Below are positions 56,936-64,000 of a DNA stretch of 64,000 bases, one piece after another; positions within the stretch are counted from its first letter, which is position 1; every line of letters starts with the position of its first letter. The notes under the pieces were generated by a model that had not been told where the DNA came from, ran no database searches, and saw only the letters and a list, made by a program, of their open reading frames with translations. Origin of the DNA: Porticoccaceae bacterium (GTDB taxonomy: Bacteria; Pseudomonadota; Gammaproteobacteria; Pseudomonadales; Porticoccaceae); contig JAQWUP010000031.1 in NCBI GenBank assembly GCA_029242085.1, positions 1-64,000 on the forward strand. Reading direction: 5' to 3'. Made by a program: the position numbers and the translations under genes.

Positions 56936-57115
56936 TCAATTCTCCTTAAATTTTTAAAAAAATAGGCATTTTAGGTTTCGATTTCATACTAACAAACTAC
57001 TCCCCGCTTTTTAAACAGACTAAACTAATAGCGACTATTTTCAAACCGCTGATTAGTCGAATTATTACTCGACCCTAGCAGTAGCAGCCTGATTTCAACT
57101 ATACATTATATTAAC

Positions 57116-57133
57116 AAACAGTCTAGATTGTTT
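57116..57133. promoter_or_regulatory. 18-bp near-palindrome upstream of pntAA
   Basis: AAACAGTCTAGATTGTTT matches its own reverse complement at 16 of 18 positions, with core TCTAGA. It lies in the 275-base gap between ispB and pntAA (both minus), about 180 bases before the pntAA start. A dimeric regulator site is possible; no known consensus was matched. Confidence 0.4.
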
Positions 57134-57210
57134 TATGGGATAATCTCCAGGCTTGGGTAGTATAAGCCGACTGGCTAGCAGAGAGATCAAGGGCCGGCGA
57201 AGTTTAGTCT

Positions 57211-58164
57211 TTAAATCAATCGCGCGATGGAAAAATCGGCCAATTCGCTCATCACAGATTTAAACTGACTGTCCGGCAGATCCTTTAGGGCCTGCTTGGC
57301 AAGATCCGCCTCTAACTGCGCACGCTCCATACTGTAAGCGATGCCACCGCTGCTCTGCACTGCCTCGAGAATCGCAGGGAATTCCTCAGCAGTCTTATTC
57401 TCCACGGCACTGCGTATCAAGGCGCGTTGATCCGCCGAGGCTCTATCTCTGGCAAAGATCAATGGCAGTGTCATTTTTCCCTCAGCCAAGTCATCGCCAA
57501 TATTTTTGCCAATGCTCTCGACATCACCCTGATAATCCAGTACATCATCCACAATTTGAAATGCCATCCCCAGGTGTCGACCGTAATCTGCCATCGCGGT
57601 CTGAGCTGTGTCAGCCAGAATCGCGCCCGCCTGTGCCGCAGCCTCAAATAATTTCGCCGTTTTGCGGTAGATAACCTGAAAATAAACCTCTTCACTCATA
57701 TCCGCATTGCCGGCATTGGCCATTTGCTGCACCTCACCCTCAGAGATAACATTGGTCGCATCTGCCATAAGGCCCATAATGGGCATATCAGCAATGCTCA
57801 CAAGCATCTGAAAAGCACGGGAATAGAGAAAATCACCGACCAGTACACTAGGTGCGTTGCCCCACTGAGCATTGGCTGTCTCGCGACCGCGCCGCAGAGC
57901 GGAAACATCGACCACATCGTCATGCAAAAGCGTAGCTGTATGGATAAATTCGATAACCGCTGCCATTTGAATATGCGCAGCGCCCCTGTAGCCATTGGCC
58001 AGCGCGCTGAGCAACACGACCACAGGACGCAGCCGCTTACCGCCAGAATCAACAATATAATGGCCGATATGCTCTACCAGCCCGACATCGGACTGGAGCT
58101 GGCTGACAATCATTTTGTTGACTGCAGAGAATTCTTCTTCAACGGCGCTATGAAAAGGCAGCAT
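57211..58164 (-). CDS. ispB: Octaprenyl diphosphate synthase
   Basis: 317 aa trans-polyprenyl synthase. The first Asp-rich motif DDVVD is at 82-86 (LLHDDVVDVSALRRG) and the second DDVLD at 206-210 (FQIVDDVLDYQGD). GGKRLRPVVVLL is the usual N-terminal block. It makes the side chain of ubiquinone (the exact length is not readable from sequence alone). CAGGA sits a few bases before the ATG. It is divergent from fabA across 197 bases. Confidence 0.95.
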   Translation of the reverse strand: MLPFHSAVEEEFSAVNKMIVSQLQSDVGLVEHIGHYIVDSGGKRLRPVVVLLSALANGYRGAAHIQMAAVIEFIHTATLLHDDVVDVSALRRGRETANAQWGNAPSVLVGDFLYSRAFQMLVSIADMPIMGLMADATNVISEGEVQQMANAGNADMSEEVYFQVIYRKTAKLFEAAAQAGAILADTAQTAMADYGRHLGMAFQIVDDVLDYQGDVESIGKNIGDDLAEGKMTLPLIFARDRASADQRALIRSAVENKTAEEFPAILEAVQSSGGIAYSMERAQLEADLAKQALKDLPDSQFKSVMSELADFSIARLI

Positions 58165-58361
58165 CTATTCCTGATGGACGATTAATATGAGAGCAGAATG
58201 CTAGGGAGACACCGGCTTACTGTCAACTGAAAATGTCTGTTCAACCCCATAATAACCTTTGTTTAAGGGGCTTTTGGCCTACTTTACTCGGGTTAAATAG
58301 TTGATGACCAAGCGATTACTGGGTACGATGCGACCCCTCAGACCAAACCTCAAAGGAACTC

Positions 58362-58883
58362 ATGACTTTTAAGCCCAAATCCTCCTACAACAGAGAAGAA
58401 ATTTTAGGCTGCAGTCGCGGCGAACTATTTGGCGAAGGCAACGCCAAACTCCCCGCTCCAAACATGTTAATGATCGACCGTATTGTTGAAATCAACAATA
58501 ACGGCGGCAAACACGGCCTCGGTCAGATTATTGCTGAAATCGATATCACCCCAGATCTGTGGTTCTTTGATTGTCACTTTGAAGGCGATCCTGTGATGCC
58601 CGGTTGTCTTGGATTAGACGCCCTGTGGCAGCTCGTTGGCTTCTTCCTCGTGTGGAACGGCAATAAGGGACGTGGTCGCGCACTGGGTGCCGGCAATGTG
58701 AAGTTCTTTGGCCAAATTCTACCCACCGCCAAAAAAGTCACCTATAAAATCGACCTTAACCGTCTTATTCAACGCAAGCTTGTTATGGGCATTGCCGATG
58801 GCACAGTAGAGGTGGATGGACGCGAAATCTATTCGGCGACAGACTTAAAAGTAGGCCTGTTCGAAAGCACAGACAATTTTTAA
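58362..58883 (+). CDS. fabA: 3-hydroxydecanoyl-ACP dehydratase/isomerase FabA
   Basis: 173 aa. The active-site His72 in [18 protein letters not shown] and Asp86 in the same stretch match E. coli His70 and Asp84. It dehydrates 3-hydroxydecanoyl-ACP and isomerises the product, the branch point for unsaturated fatty acids. AAAGGA lies 4 bases before the ATG. fabB follows 42 bases later, the standard fabAB pair. No FabR or FadR consensus was clear in the upstream gap. Confidence 0.97.
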   Translation: MTFKPKSSYNREEILGCSRGELFGEGNAKLPAPNMLMIDRIVEINNNGGKHGLGQIIAEIDITPDLWFFDCHFEGDPVMPGCLGLDALWQLVGFFLVWNGNKGRGRALGAGNVKFFGQILPTAKKVTYKIDLNRLIQRKLVMGIADGTVEVDGREIYSATDLKVGLFESTDNF

Positions 58884-58925
58884 GTCTCAATAAATAATAT
58901 TCCATCGAATTCAAGAGGATTACCG

Positions 58926-60140
58926 ATGAAACGTGCAGTAATTACGGGCCTTGGTGTTGTTTCCTGTCTCGGCAATGACAGACAGTCTGTTACCCATTCT
59001 TTGAGAGAGGGCATTTCAGGTATTCGCCGTCGCGAAGACTTTGCTGAAATGGGACTTCGCTGTAATGTCGGCGGTGTCCTCGATATAGATCCCAAAGATC
59101 ATATCGATCGTAAGGTTTTGCGTTTTATGGGCCCCTCCGCCTCCTACGCCTACATAGCGACCGATCGCGCTATTGCCGACGCAGGGCTGTCTCCAGAGAT
59201 GGTTTCTAATCCGCGCACCGGACTGGTAATGGGTTCCGGTGGTGTCTCTGGAGAAATGTTTACTGAGTCTATCGATGTGATGCGCGAGCGCGGTATCAAA
59301 CGCGCTGGCCCCTATCGTGTCACCCAAATTATGGCCAGCACAGTATCCGCCTGTGTTGCCACGCCGTTTAAGATTAAGGGCGTGAACTATTCTATCGCCT
59401 CTGCCTGTGCCACTAGTGCTCACTGCATCGGTCACGCGGTTGAATTGATCCAGCTCGGTAAACAGGATGTTCTGCTTGCCGGTGGTTCTGAGGATATGCA
59501 CTGGTCTATGGCCGGTATGTTTGACGCCATGGGTGCATTGACTAGCAAGTATAACGATACTCCAGAAATTGCATCACGCGCCTATGACGCGGAACGCGAT
59601 GGCTTTGCTCCCGGCTTGGGTGCCGGGACAGTGGTCGTCGAAGAGCTTGAGCATGCGTTAGCCCGCGGCGCCAATATTATCTGCGAAGTAACTGGCTATG
59701 GCGCAACCTCAGATGGTGCCGATATGGTATCTCCCTCTGGTGAAGGCGCTGAGCGCTGCATGCAGATGGCCATGGCAACTGCCTCGGGCCCAATTGACTA
59801 CATCAACACCCATGGCACCAGTACGCCAGTGGGCGATATTGCTGAACTTGGCGCTATCCGCAATACCTTTGCCAATAACTGCCCGGATATTAGCTCGACC
59901 AAGTCTCTATCCGGCCATAGCCTGGGGGCAGCAGGTGTCCATGAAGCGATTTACTGCATGCTAATGATGGAGAATAACTTTGTTACTGCATCCGCTAATA
60001 TCGATGCATTGGACGAGCATGCGCTGGGTCTGCCGATTCTATTGCAAACCAAAGAGAAACAGCTCAATCGCATTATGTCTAACAGCTTTGGCTTTGGCGG
60101 CACTAACGCCACATTGGTTATGGAACGCTATACTGGCTAA
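58926..60140 (+). CDS. fabB: 3-oxoacyl-ACP synthase I FabB
   Basis: 404 aa. The Cys-His-His triad is visible: Cys161 in [12 protein letters not shown], His in [12 protein letters not shown] and His in [11 protein letters not shown]. The C-terminus has [14 protein letters not shown]. It elongates the cis-3-decenoyl-ACP made by FabA, so the pair makes unsaturated fatty acids. GAGGA lies 6 bases before the ATG. A strong terminator follows at 60156. Confidence 0.97.
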   Translation: MKRAVITGLGVVSCLGNDRQSVTHSLREGISGIRRREDFAEMGLRCNVGGVLDIDPKDHIDRKVLRFMGPSASYAYIATDRAIADAGLSPEMVSNPRTGLVMGSGGVSGEMFTESIDVMRERGIKRAGPYRVTQIMASTVSACVATPFKIKGVNYSIASACATSAHCIGHAVELIQLGKQDVLLAGGSEDMHWSMAGMFDAMGALTSKYNDTPEIASRAYDAERDGFAPGLGAGTVVVEELEHALARGANIICEVTGYGATSDGADMVSPSGEGAERCMQMAMATASGPIDYINTHGTSTPVGDIAELGAIRNTFANNCPDISSTKSLSGHSLGAAGVHEAIYCMLMMENNFVTASANIDALDEHALGLPILLQTKEKQLNRIMSNSFGFGGTNATLVMERYTG

Positions 60141-60155
60141 CATTTGCCAGGCAAT

Positions 60156-60186
60156 AAAAAGGCGGCCAATGGCCGCCTTTTTTGCT
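60156..60186. terminator. Bidirectional terminator between fabB and peroxiredoxin
   Basis: GGCGGCC (60161-60167) and GGCCGCC (60171-60177) form a GC-rich stem with a 3-base loop, flanked by A5 on the left and T6 on the right. It can end both convergent transcripts. Confidence 0.95.
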
Positions 60187-60199
60187 TTAGCCGCTGCCT

Positions 60200-60676
60200 T
60201 TATAGCGCCGCTAAAATTGCCTCTGCACTCGAACCATCAAGAGTAGCCGCATCGACGTTGAGCAAAGTCACCACGCCATCTTCAACAATCATGGCAAACC
60301 GCAGACTGCGTGTACCCATACCAAAACCTGAGCCATCAAGCACCAAACCCAGAGCTTCGGTGAAGGTCGCATTGCCATCAGCCAGCATCATAAGATGTTC
60401 AGCATTGGCAGATTTGCCCCAGGCGTCCATCACAAATACATCGTTGACTGACATACAGGCAACTGTATCTACACCCTTGGCCTTAATCTCATCAACATGC
60501 ACCACAAAGCCCGGCAGATGCGCCATAGAGCAAGTCGGTGTAAACGCACCTGGAACCGCAAACAATACGACTTTCTTGCCATCAAATAGCTCTGTTGTAC
60601 TGATGCCCGCAGGACCCTCAGCGCCCATCACTGTCAATATTCCCTGAGGAATTTTATCGCCAACTTGAATTGTCAT
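60200..60676 (-). CDS. Prx5-type peroxiredoxin
   Basis: 158 aa. The peroxidatic Cys49 is in PGAFTPTCSMAHLPGF, and the Arg of the active site lies in RSLRFAMIVEDG. Prx5-group enzymes reduce peroxides, with glutaredoxin or thioredoxin as reductant; no glutaredoxin domain is fused here. AAAGGTG is upstream of the ATG. It lies 48 bases after ssb on the same strand and may share its transcript. Confidence 0.93.
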   Translation of the reverse strand: MTIQVGDKIPQGILTVMGAEGPAGISTTELFDGKKVVLFAVPGAFTPTCSMAHLPGFVVHVDEIKAKGVDTVACMSVNDVFVMDAWGKSANAEHLMMLADGNATFTEALGLVLDGSGFGMGTRSLRFAMIVEDGVVTLLNVDAATLDGSSAEAILAAL

Positions 60677-60724
60677 AAAAATATCACCTTTTAATTATTG
60701 GTTAGGTTACCGGCAATCAGAGTT

Positions 60725-61237
60725 CTAGAACGGGATATCATCATCAAAGGTGTCCATGCCCTGAGGTGCCTGTTGCGATGTACCCTGACCCTGCTGTGGA
60801 GCACTTGATGCCTGCTGCTGGGGAGCACTCTGCTGCGGCGCGCTCTGCTGACTGTACTGCTGGTTGGATGATTGCTGATAATCACCGCCCTGCTGACCAC
60901 CTCGGCTGTCCAGCATTTGCATTTCACTGGCAACGATTTCAGTGGTGTAACGATCCTGTCCGTCCTGACCCTGCCACTTGCGGGTGCGCAATGACCCCTC
61001 GACATAGAGTTTAGAGCCTTTCTTAACGTATTCACCGGCAATCTCTGCCAATCGGTTAAAAAATACCACACGGTGCCATTCAGTACGTTCCTGCTGATCA
61101 CCGGTATTCTTATCTTTCCATGATTCAGACGTGGCAATACTCAGATTAGTTACAGCGCCGCCTGAAGGCATAAAGCGAGTTTCTGGATCCTGACCACAGT
61201 TACCCACGATGATAACTTTGTTGACTCCGCGTGCCAT
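60725..61237 (-). CDS. ssb: Single-stranded DNA-binding protein
   Basis: 170 aa. The OB fold is marked by [18 protein letters not shown] and [21 protein letters not shown] Gln/Ser/Pro-rich disordered linker follows, and the acidic tip DTFDDDIPF that recruits repair and replication partners ends the protein. GGGGA sits 5 bases before the ATG. It is downstream of the MFS gene and near divergent uvrA, the classical ssb/uvrA neighbourhood with an MFS gene between, as I recall in Pseudomonas. Confidence 0.97.
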   Translation of the reverse strand: MARGVNKVIIVGNCGQDPETRFMPSGGAVTNLSIATSESWKDKNTGDQQERTEWHRVVFFNRLAEIAGEYVKKGSKLYVEGSLRTRKWQGQDGQDRYTTEIVASEMQMLDSRGGQQGGDYQQSSNQQYSQQSAPQQSAPQQQASSAPQQGQGTSQQAPQGMDTFDDDIPF

Positions 61238-61261
61238 TTTGTTCCCCTGTTCTGTGCTGAT

Positions 61262-62623
61262 TTAATTACGATTTAGATACGGTTTAATACTCGTCATATC
61301 CACTATCTTTTTATCGACCTTGGCATAGGCGAGCGACTCACCTTCGACCACGAGTATATCTTCTACGCCGACAATATTTGAAATTATTTTTACAAAATCT
61401 CTGTGCTCCATCTCACCAACTTGAAGTACCAGTGTCTGTAATGGTCGCGGTGACTTTAAACTCAGGGATAAAAACCACCAAATGACCAAAACCAATGCCA
61501 CCAGCAAGAACACAGCAGAACCGCCAAACTGGTGCAGGCTCCAACCCCCCATTGTGCCGCCAACAAAGGCGCCCATAAACTGGCTGGTAGAGTAAATACC
61601 CATGGCGGTGCCACGACTCCCTGCAGGGCAGGCTCTACTCAGCCATGAGGGCAAGGTGGCCTCGAGAAAATTAAAGGCCGCAAAAAACAGTAACAGCATC
61701 AGCATTGTTAACATTGCCCCCTGCTCTCGCCCAAGCATTAACATAGCCAATGTCATACAGGCAATGGCCGACACAAAGGCGGGCTTTTGGCGCTGATATT
61801 TTTCGCCGAGAATCATAACCGGCAACATTGCCACAAAGCCACCACCTAACAGCGTCAGATACACCCACCACAGATCGTCGCCACTGATACCCAGCTGACT
61901 TGAAAGCATCGTAGGAATCACCACAAAGGCAGCCATCAAGGCCAGATGCAAGGCAAAGACACCCAGATTTAAACGCAGCAACGTTGGCTGCTTTAGCAGC
62001 ACACCAATCTGGTTGAGGTCGGCCAATGTCTCGCGATTTTTTTGCGTCGAGAAAACGCGCGGAACCATCAGCACAAATACAAGAATACCAATACAACCCA
62101 GCACAGCCGTGACCCAGAACACGCCCGACAGACCCATCGCAGAGGCGATTACTGGTCCGGCAATCATTGCCAAAATAAACGACAGGCCGATACTGGCGCC
62201 GATACTGGCCATGGCTTTGGTACGGTTTTCTTCAGAGGTGAGATCCGTCACCATCGCCATCAATGTGCTGGCAATGGCCCCCATACCCTGAAGAGCGCGA
62301 CCCAAAATAAGTCCCTGTATCGTATCAGCCATGGCGGCCACGACACTGCCCAGCACAAACACCAGCAGGCCACCAATAATAACTGGCGCGCGGCCAATTC
62401 TATCGGACAGGAGCCCCAATGGAATCTGCAGTATGGCCTGAGTCAGTCCGTAGACTCCAAGCGTTAAACCCAGTAGAAACGGTGTCATATCGGCATAGTT
62501 ATCCTGATATAACGCCAGCACCGGCAACACCATAAACAGCCCTAGCATGCGAAACCCGTAGAGGCTGGCAAGCGAAACAGTTGCGCGTTTTTCAAGTTTG
62601 GAAAAGCCAGTGGATTCAGTCAA
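61262..62623 (-). CDS. YajR-like MFS transporter with C-terminal YAM domain
   Basis: 453 aa with 12 helices. MFS motif A is GLLSDRIGRAPVI between helices 2 and 3. After the last helix, about 70 residues (REDFVK-like MEHRDFVKIISNIVGVEDIL, VVEGESLAYAKVDKK) form a ferredoxin-like domain as in E. coli YajR. The transported compound is unknown. The start appears to be a TTG at 62623: a stop lies a little upstream and the next Met would delete helix 1. Divergent from uvrA. Confidence 0.88.
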   Translation of the reverse strand: MTESTGFSKLEKRATVSLASLYGFRMLGLFMVLPVLALYQDNYADMTPFLLGLTLGVYGLTQAILQIPLGLLSDRIGRAPVIIGGLLVFVLGSVVAAMADTIQGLILGRALQGMGAIASTLMAMVTDLTSEENRTKAMASIGASIGLSFILAMIAGPVIASAMGLSGVFWVTAVLGCIGILVFVLMVPRVFSTQKNRETLADLNQIGVLLKQPTLLRLNLGVFALHLALMAAFVVIPTMLSSQLGISGDDLWWVYLTLLGGGFVAMLPVMILGEKYQRQKPAFVSAIACMTLAMLMLGREQGAMLTMLMLLLFFAAFNFLEATLPSWLSRACPAGSRGTAMGIYSTSQFMGAFVGGTMGGWSLHQFGGSAVFLLVALVLVIWWFLSLSLKSPRPLQTLVLQVGEMEHRDFVKIISNIVGVEDILVVEGESLAYAKVDKKIVDMTSIKPYLNRN

Positions 62624-62780
62624 GGTGGTGTCGATGTCTAGTTGATTTCTGGGATCGGTATCTTATCAGCGCAGTAGATTGCCGACTACTCTGGCAACAG
62701 TATTTTTTACTCTGTTAAAGCCGTGCATTGCGGTCTGACCTCAAGCCGCGGTCGTATTATCAAATATACTAAAATTCATT

Positions 62781-62810
62781 TTGCCCATTGGGCAGTCGGC
62801 GCCCTATAAT
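62781..62810 (+). promoter_or_regulatory. Sigma-70 promoter for uvrA with internal palindrome
   Basis: TTGCCC (62781-62786) and TATAAT (62805-62810) are 18 bases apart, with the ATG 31 bases after the -10. The palindrome TGCCCA-T-TGGGCA (62782-62794) overlaps the -35 and spacer, a position suited to repression. It does not match the CTGT-N8-ACAG LexA pattern. Confidence 0.65.
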
Positions 62811-62841
62811 CGGCCGTTTAACCAAAGTAGAAATATAATTC

Positions 62842-64000
62842 ATGGATACCATCCAGGTACGCGGCGCTAGAACCCACAACCTCAAAAATATTGATCTCGA
62901 TATTCCTCGCGACAAGTTAATTGTGATTACCGGCCTGTCCGGATCGGGTAAGTCTTCGCTGGCATTCGATACCTTGTATGCTGAGGGCCAGCGACGCTAC
63001 GTCGAGTCATTGTCGACCTATGCTCGCCAGTTTCTATCGATGATGGAAAAGCCCGATGTAGATCATGTCGAAGGCCTGTCCCCCGCTATTTCTATTGAAC
63101 AAAAGTCGACCTCGCACAACCCGCGCTCAACCGTGGGAACCATTACCGAAATCTATGATTACCTGCGCCTGCTGTTCGCCCGCGCTGGAGATCCGCGTTG
63201 TCCCGAACATGGTGAGCCCCTCAATGCCCAGACCGTAAGCCAAATGGTTGATCAGGTAATGGCACTGCCTGAAGGCACCAAGTTAATGCTGCTGGCGCCA
63301 GTAGTCAAAGACCGCAAAGGCGAACATCTGCACTTGTTTGAAAGTATGCGCCGCCAAGGCTTTATTCGCGCCAGAATCGATGGCTTGGTCTGTGATCTCG
63401 ATGAGGCTCCAGCGCTGGATAAAAAGAAAAAGCACAGCATTGATATCGTCGTTGATCGCTTTAAAGTTAAACAGGACATCGGCCTGCGTCTTGCCGAGTC
63501 GTTTGAAACCGCGCTGGGTCTCGCCGACGGGCTCGTGGCAATTAGCTATATGGATGAGAACAAACCGGATCAAATCTTCTCGGCAAAATTTGCCTGCCCA
63601 ATCTGTAATTACAGTCTCAATGAATTGGAGCCGCGACTTTTTTCGTTTAACAATCCGGCTGGCGCCTGCCCCACCTGTGACGGCCTCGGCGTGCATCAGT
63701 TTTTCGATATTGATCGGGTAATTCAACATCCGGAAATTTCAATTTCTGAGGGTGCTATTCGCGGCTGGGATCGACGCACTCTGTTCTACTACAATATGCT
63801 CACCAGCCTCGCTGAGCACTATGATTTTGATATTGATCAGCCCTGGGAAAAGCTCTCTGCCATCCACCAACAAAAAATACTCTTTGGCAGCGACGACGAA
63901 GAGATCACCTTTAATTACGTCAATGACCGCGGCTCGGTATTCCGCCGCCAACATAAGTTCGAGGGTGTTATCCATAATATGGAGCGCCGCTATCGCGAAA
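62842..64000 (+). CDS. uvrA: Excinuclease ABC subunit A, 5' part (runs off the window)
   Basis: 386 codons are present and open at the right edge, out of about 940 expected. The first Walker [10 protein letters not shown] follows [30 protein letters not shown] and [21 protein letters not shown] are UvrA signatures, and the zinc-finger Cys pairs are in [10 protein letters not shown] and ACPTCDGLG. It recognises DNA damage in nucleotide excision repair. It has a good sigma-70 promoter at 62781-62810. No visible LexA box, although uvrA is LexA-controlled in E. coli. Confidence 0.97.
   Translation, partial: MDTIQVRGARTHNLKNIDLDIPRDKLIVITGLSGSGKSSLAFDTLYAEGQRRYVESLSTYARQFLSMMEKPDVDHVEGLSPAISIEQKSTSHNPRSTVGTITEIYDYLRLLFARAGDPRCPEHGEPLNAQTVSQMVDQVMALPEGTKLMLLAPVVKDRKGEHLHLFESMRRQGFIRARIDGLVCDLDEAPALDKKKKHSIDIVVDRFKVKQDIGLRLAESFETALGLADGLVAISYMDENKPDQIFSAKFACPICNYSLNELEPRLFSFNNPAGACPTCDGLGVHQFFDIDRVIQHPEISISEGAIRGWDRRTLFYYNMLTSLAEHYDFDIDQPWEKLSAIHQQKILFGSDDEEITFNYVNDRGSVFRRQHKFEGVIHNMERRYRE

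Noticed and set aside
59016-59501. 161-codon minus-strand frame opposite fabB
   Set aside because: A codon-bias shadow of fabB; no ribosome site and no recognisable domain.
62624-62841. LexA box before uvrA
   Set aside because: Candidates such as the CTGTTAAAGCC stretch lack the paired ACAG arm at 8 bases.
63283-63729. 148-codon minus-strand frame opposite uvrA
   Set aside because: The uvrA reading frame on the plus strand is unmistakable over the same bases.
1-64000. CRISPR array, insertion sequence, prophage or integrative element
   Set aside because: No short regularly spaced repeats, transposase, integrase or phage genes were seen; the only tandem repeats are the coding ones in the lipoprotein.

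Overview
The window looks like a chromosomal segment of a free-living marine gammaproteobacterium, probably near the Cellvibrionales/Porticoccaceae/SAR92 type. That placement is inference. It rests on gammaproteobacterial housekeeping proteins (CmoA/CmoB, TtcA, SlyD, SlyX, YeaC, BolA, FabA/FabB), the order uvrA / YajR-like MFS / ssb and rhomboid-yeaC-DUF2797-pepN, and a sodium-based economy (oxaloacetate decarboxylase Na+ pump, PutP, a DUF4212/VC_2705-type Na+ symporter). Genes are densely packed on both strands. I saw no insertion sequence, prophage, integrase or CRISPR array. One tRNA gene and one clear pseudogene are present.

Layout. 1-3.0 kb: end of a methyltransferase gene, a bidirectional terminator, and a lipoprotein with three tandem 135-residue repeats. 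3.1-6.8 kb: the oadG-oadA-oadB-bolA operon (minus). 6.9-12.6 kb: argS, then a minus-strand run of DUF547, ttcA, putP and an unusual macro-domain protein. 12.7-20 kb: bioA, a lipocalin/DUF6134/DUF1295 operon, smr, slyD-tauE, a membrane diguanylate cyclase and a nitroreductase. 20.2-24 kb: acyl-CoA dehydrogenase and MaoC-type hydratase with a divergent AraC regulator. 24.1-30.6 kb: an M16C peptidase with cmoA, then cmoB, the two cmo genes being split by an inverted aldehyde dehydrogenase/slyX pair. 30.6-32.7 kb: a decayed hotdog-type gene, ald, and a divergent Lrp-family gene.

32.8-36.8 kb: tRNA-Arg(ACG) with its terminator, then a symporter small subunit, symporter and membrane-anchored amidohydrolase operon. 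37.1-42.4 kb: pepN operon and nadK. 42.5-50.4 kb: a shikimate-kinase-like gene, aromatic aminotransferase, esterase, SDR, epimerase, purC, sdaA and an unknown gene. 50.4-57 kb: LuxR regulator, clpB with a sigma-32-type promoter, and split pntAA-pntAB-pntB. 57.2-64 kb: ispB, fabA-fabB, a Prx5-type peroxiredoxin, ssb, a YajR-like MFS transporter, and the start of uvrA running off the edge.

How the genes fit together: most are core metabolism and translation support (argS, tRNA-Arg, ttcA, cmoA/B). Several others concern membrane energetics and lipids (oad, pnt, fabAB, ispB, acyl-CoA dehydrogenase/MaoC). I did not find an obvious new multi-gene system. The best leads are the macro protein with altered catalytic positions, the triple-repeat lipoprotein, translational coupling of bolA to a sodium pump, the lipocalin/DUF6134/DUF1295 unit, the symporter-amidohydrolase unit beside the tRNA, and the unknown gene paired with a LuxR regulator.
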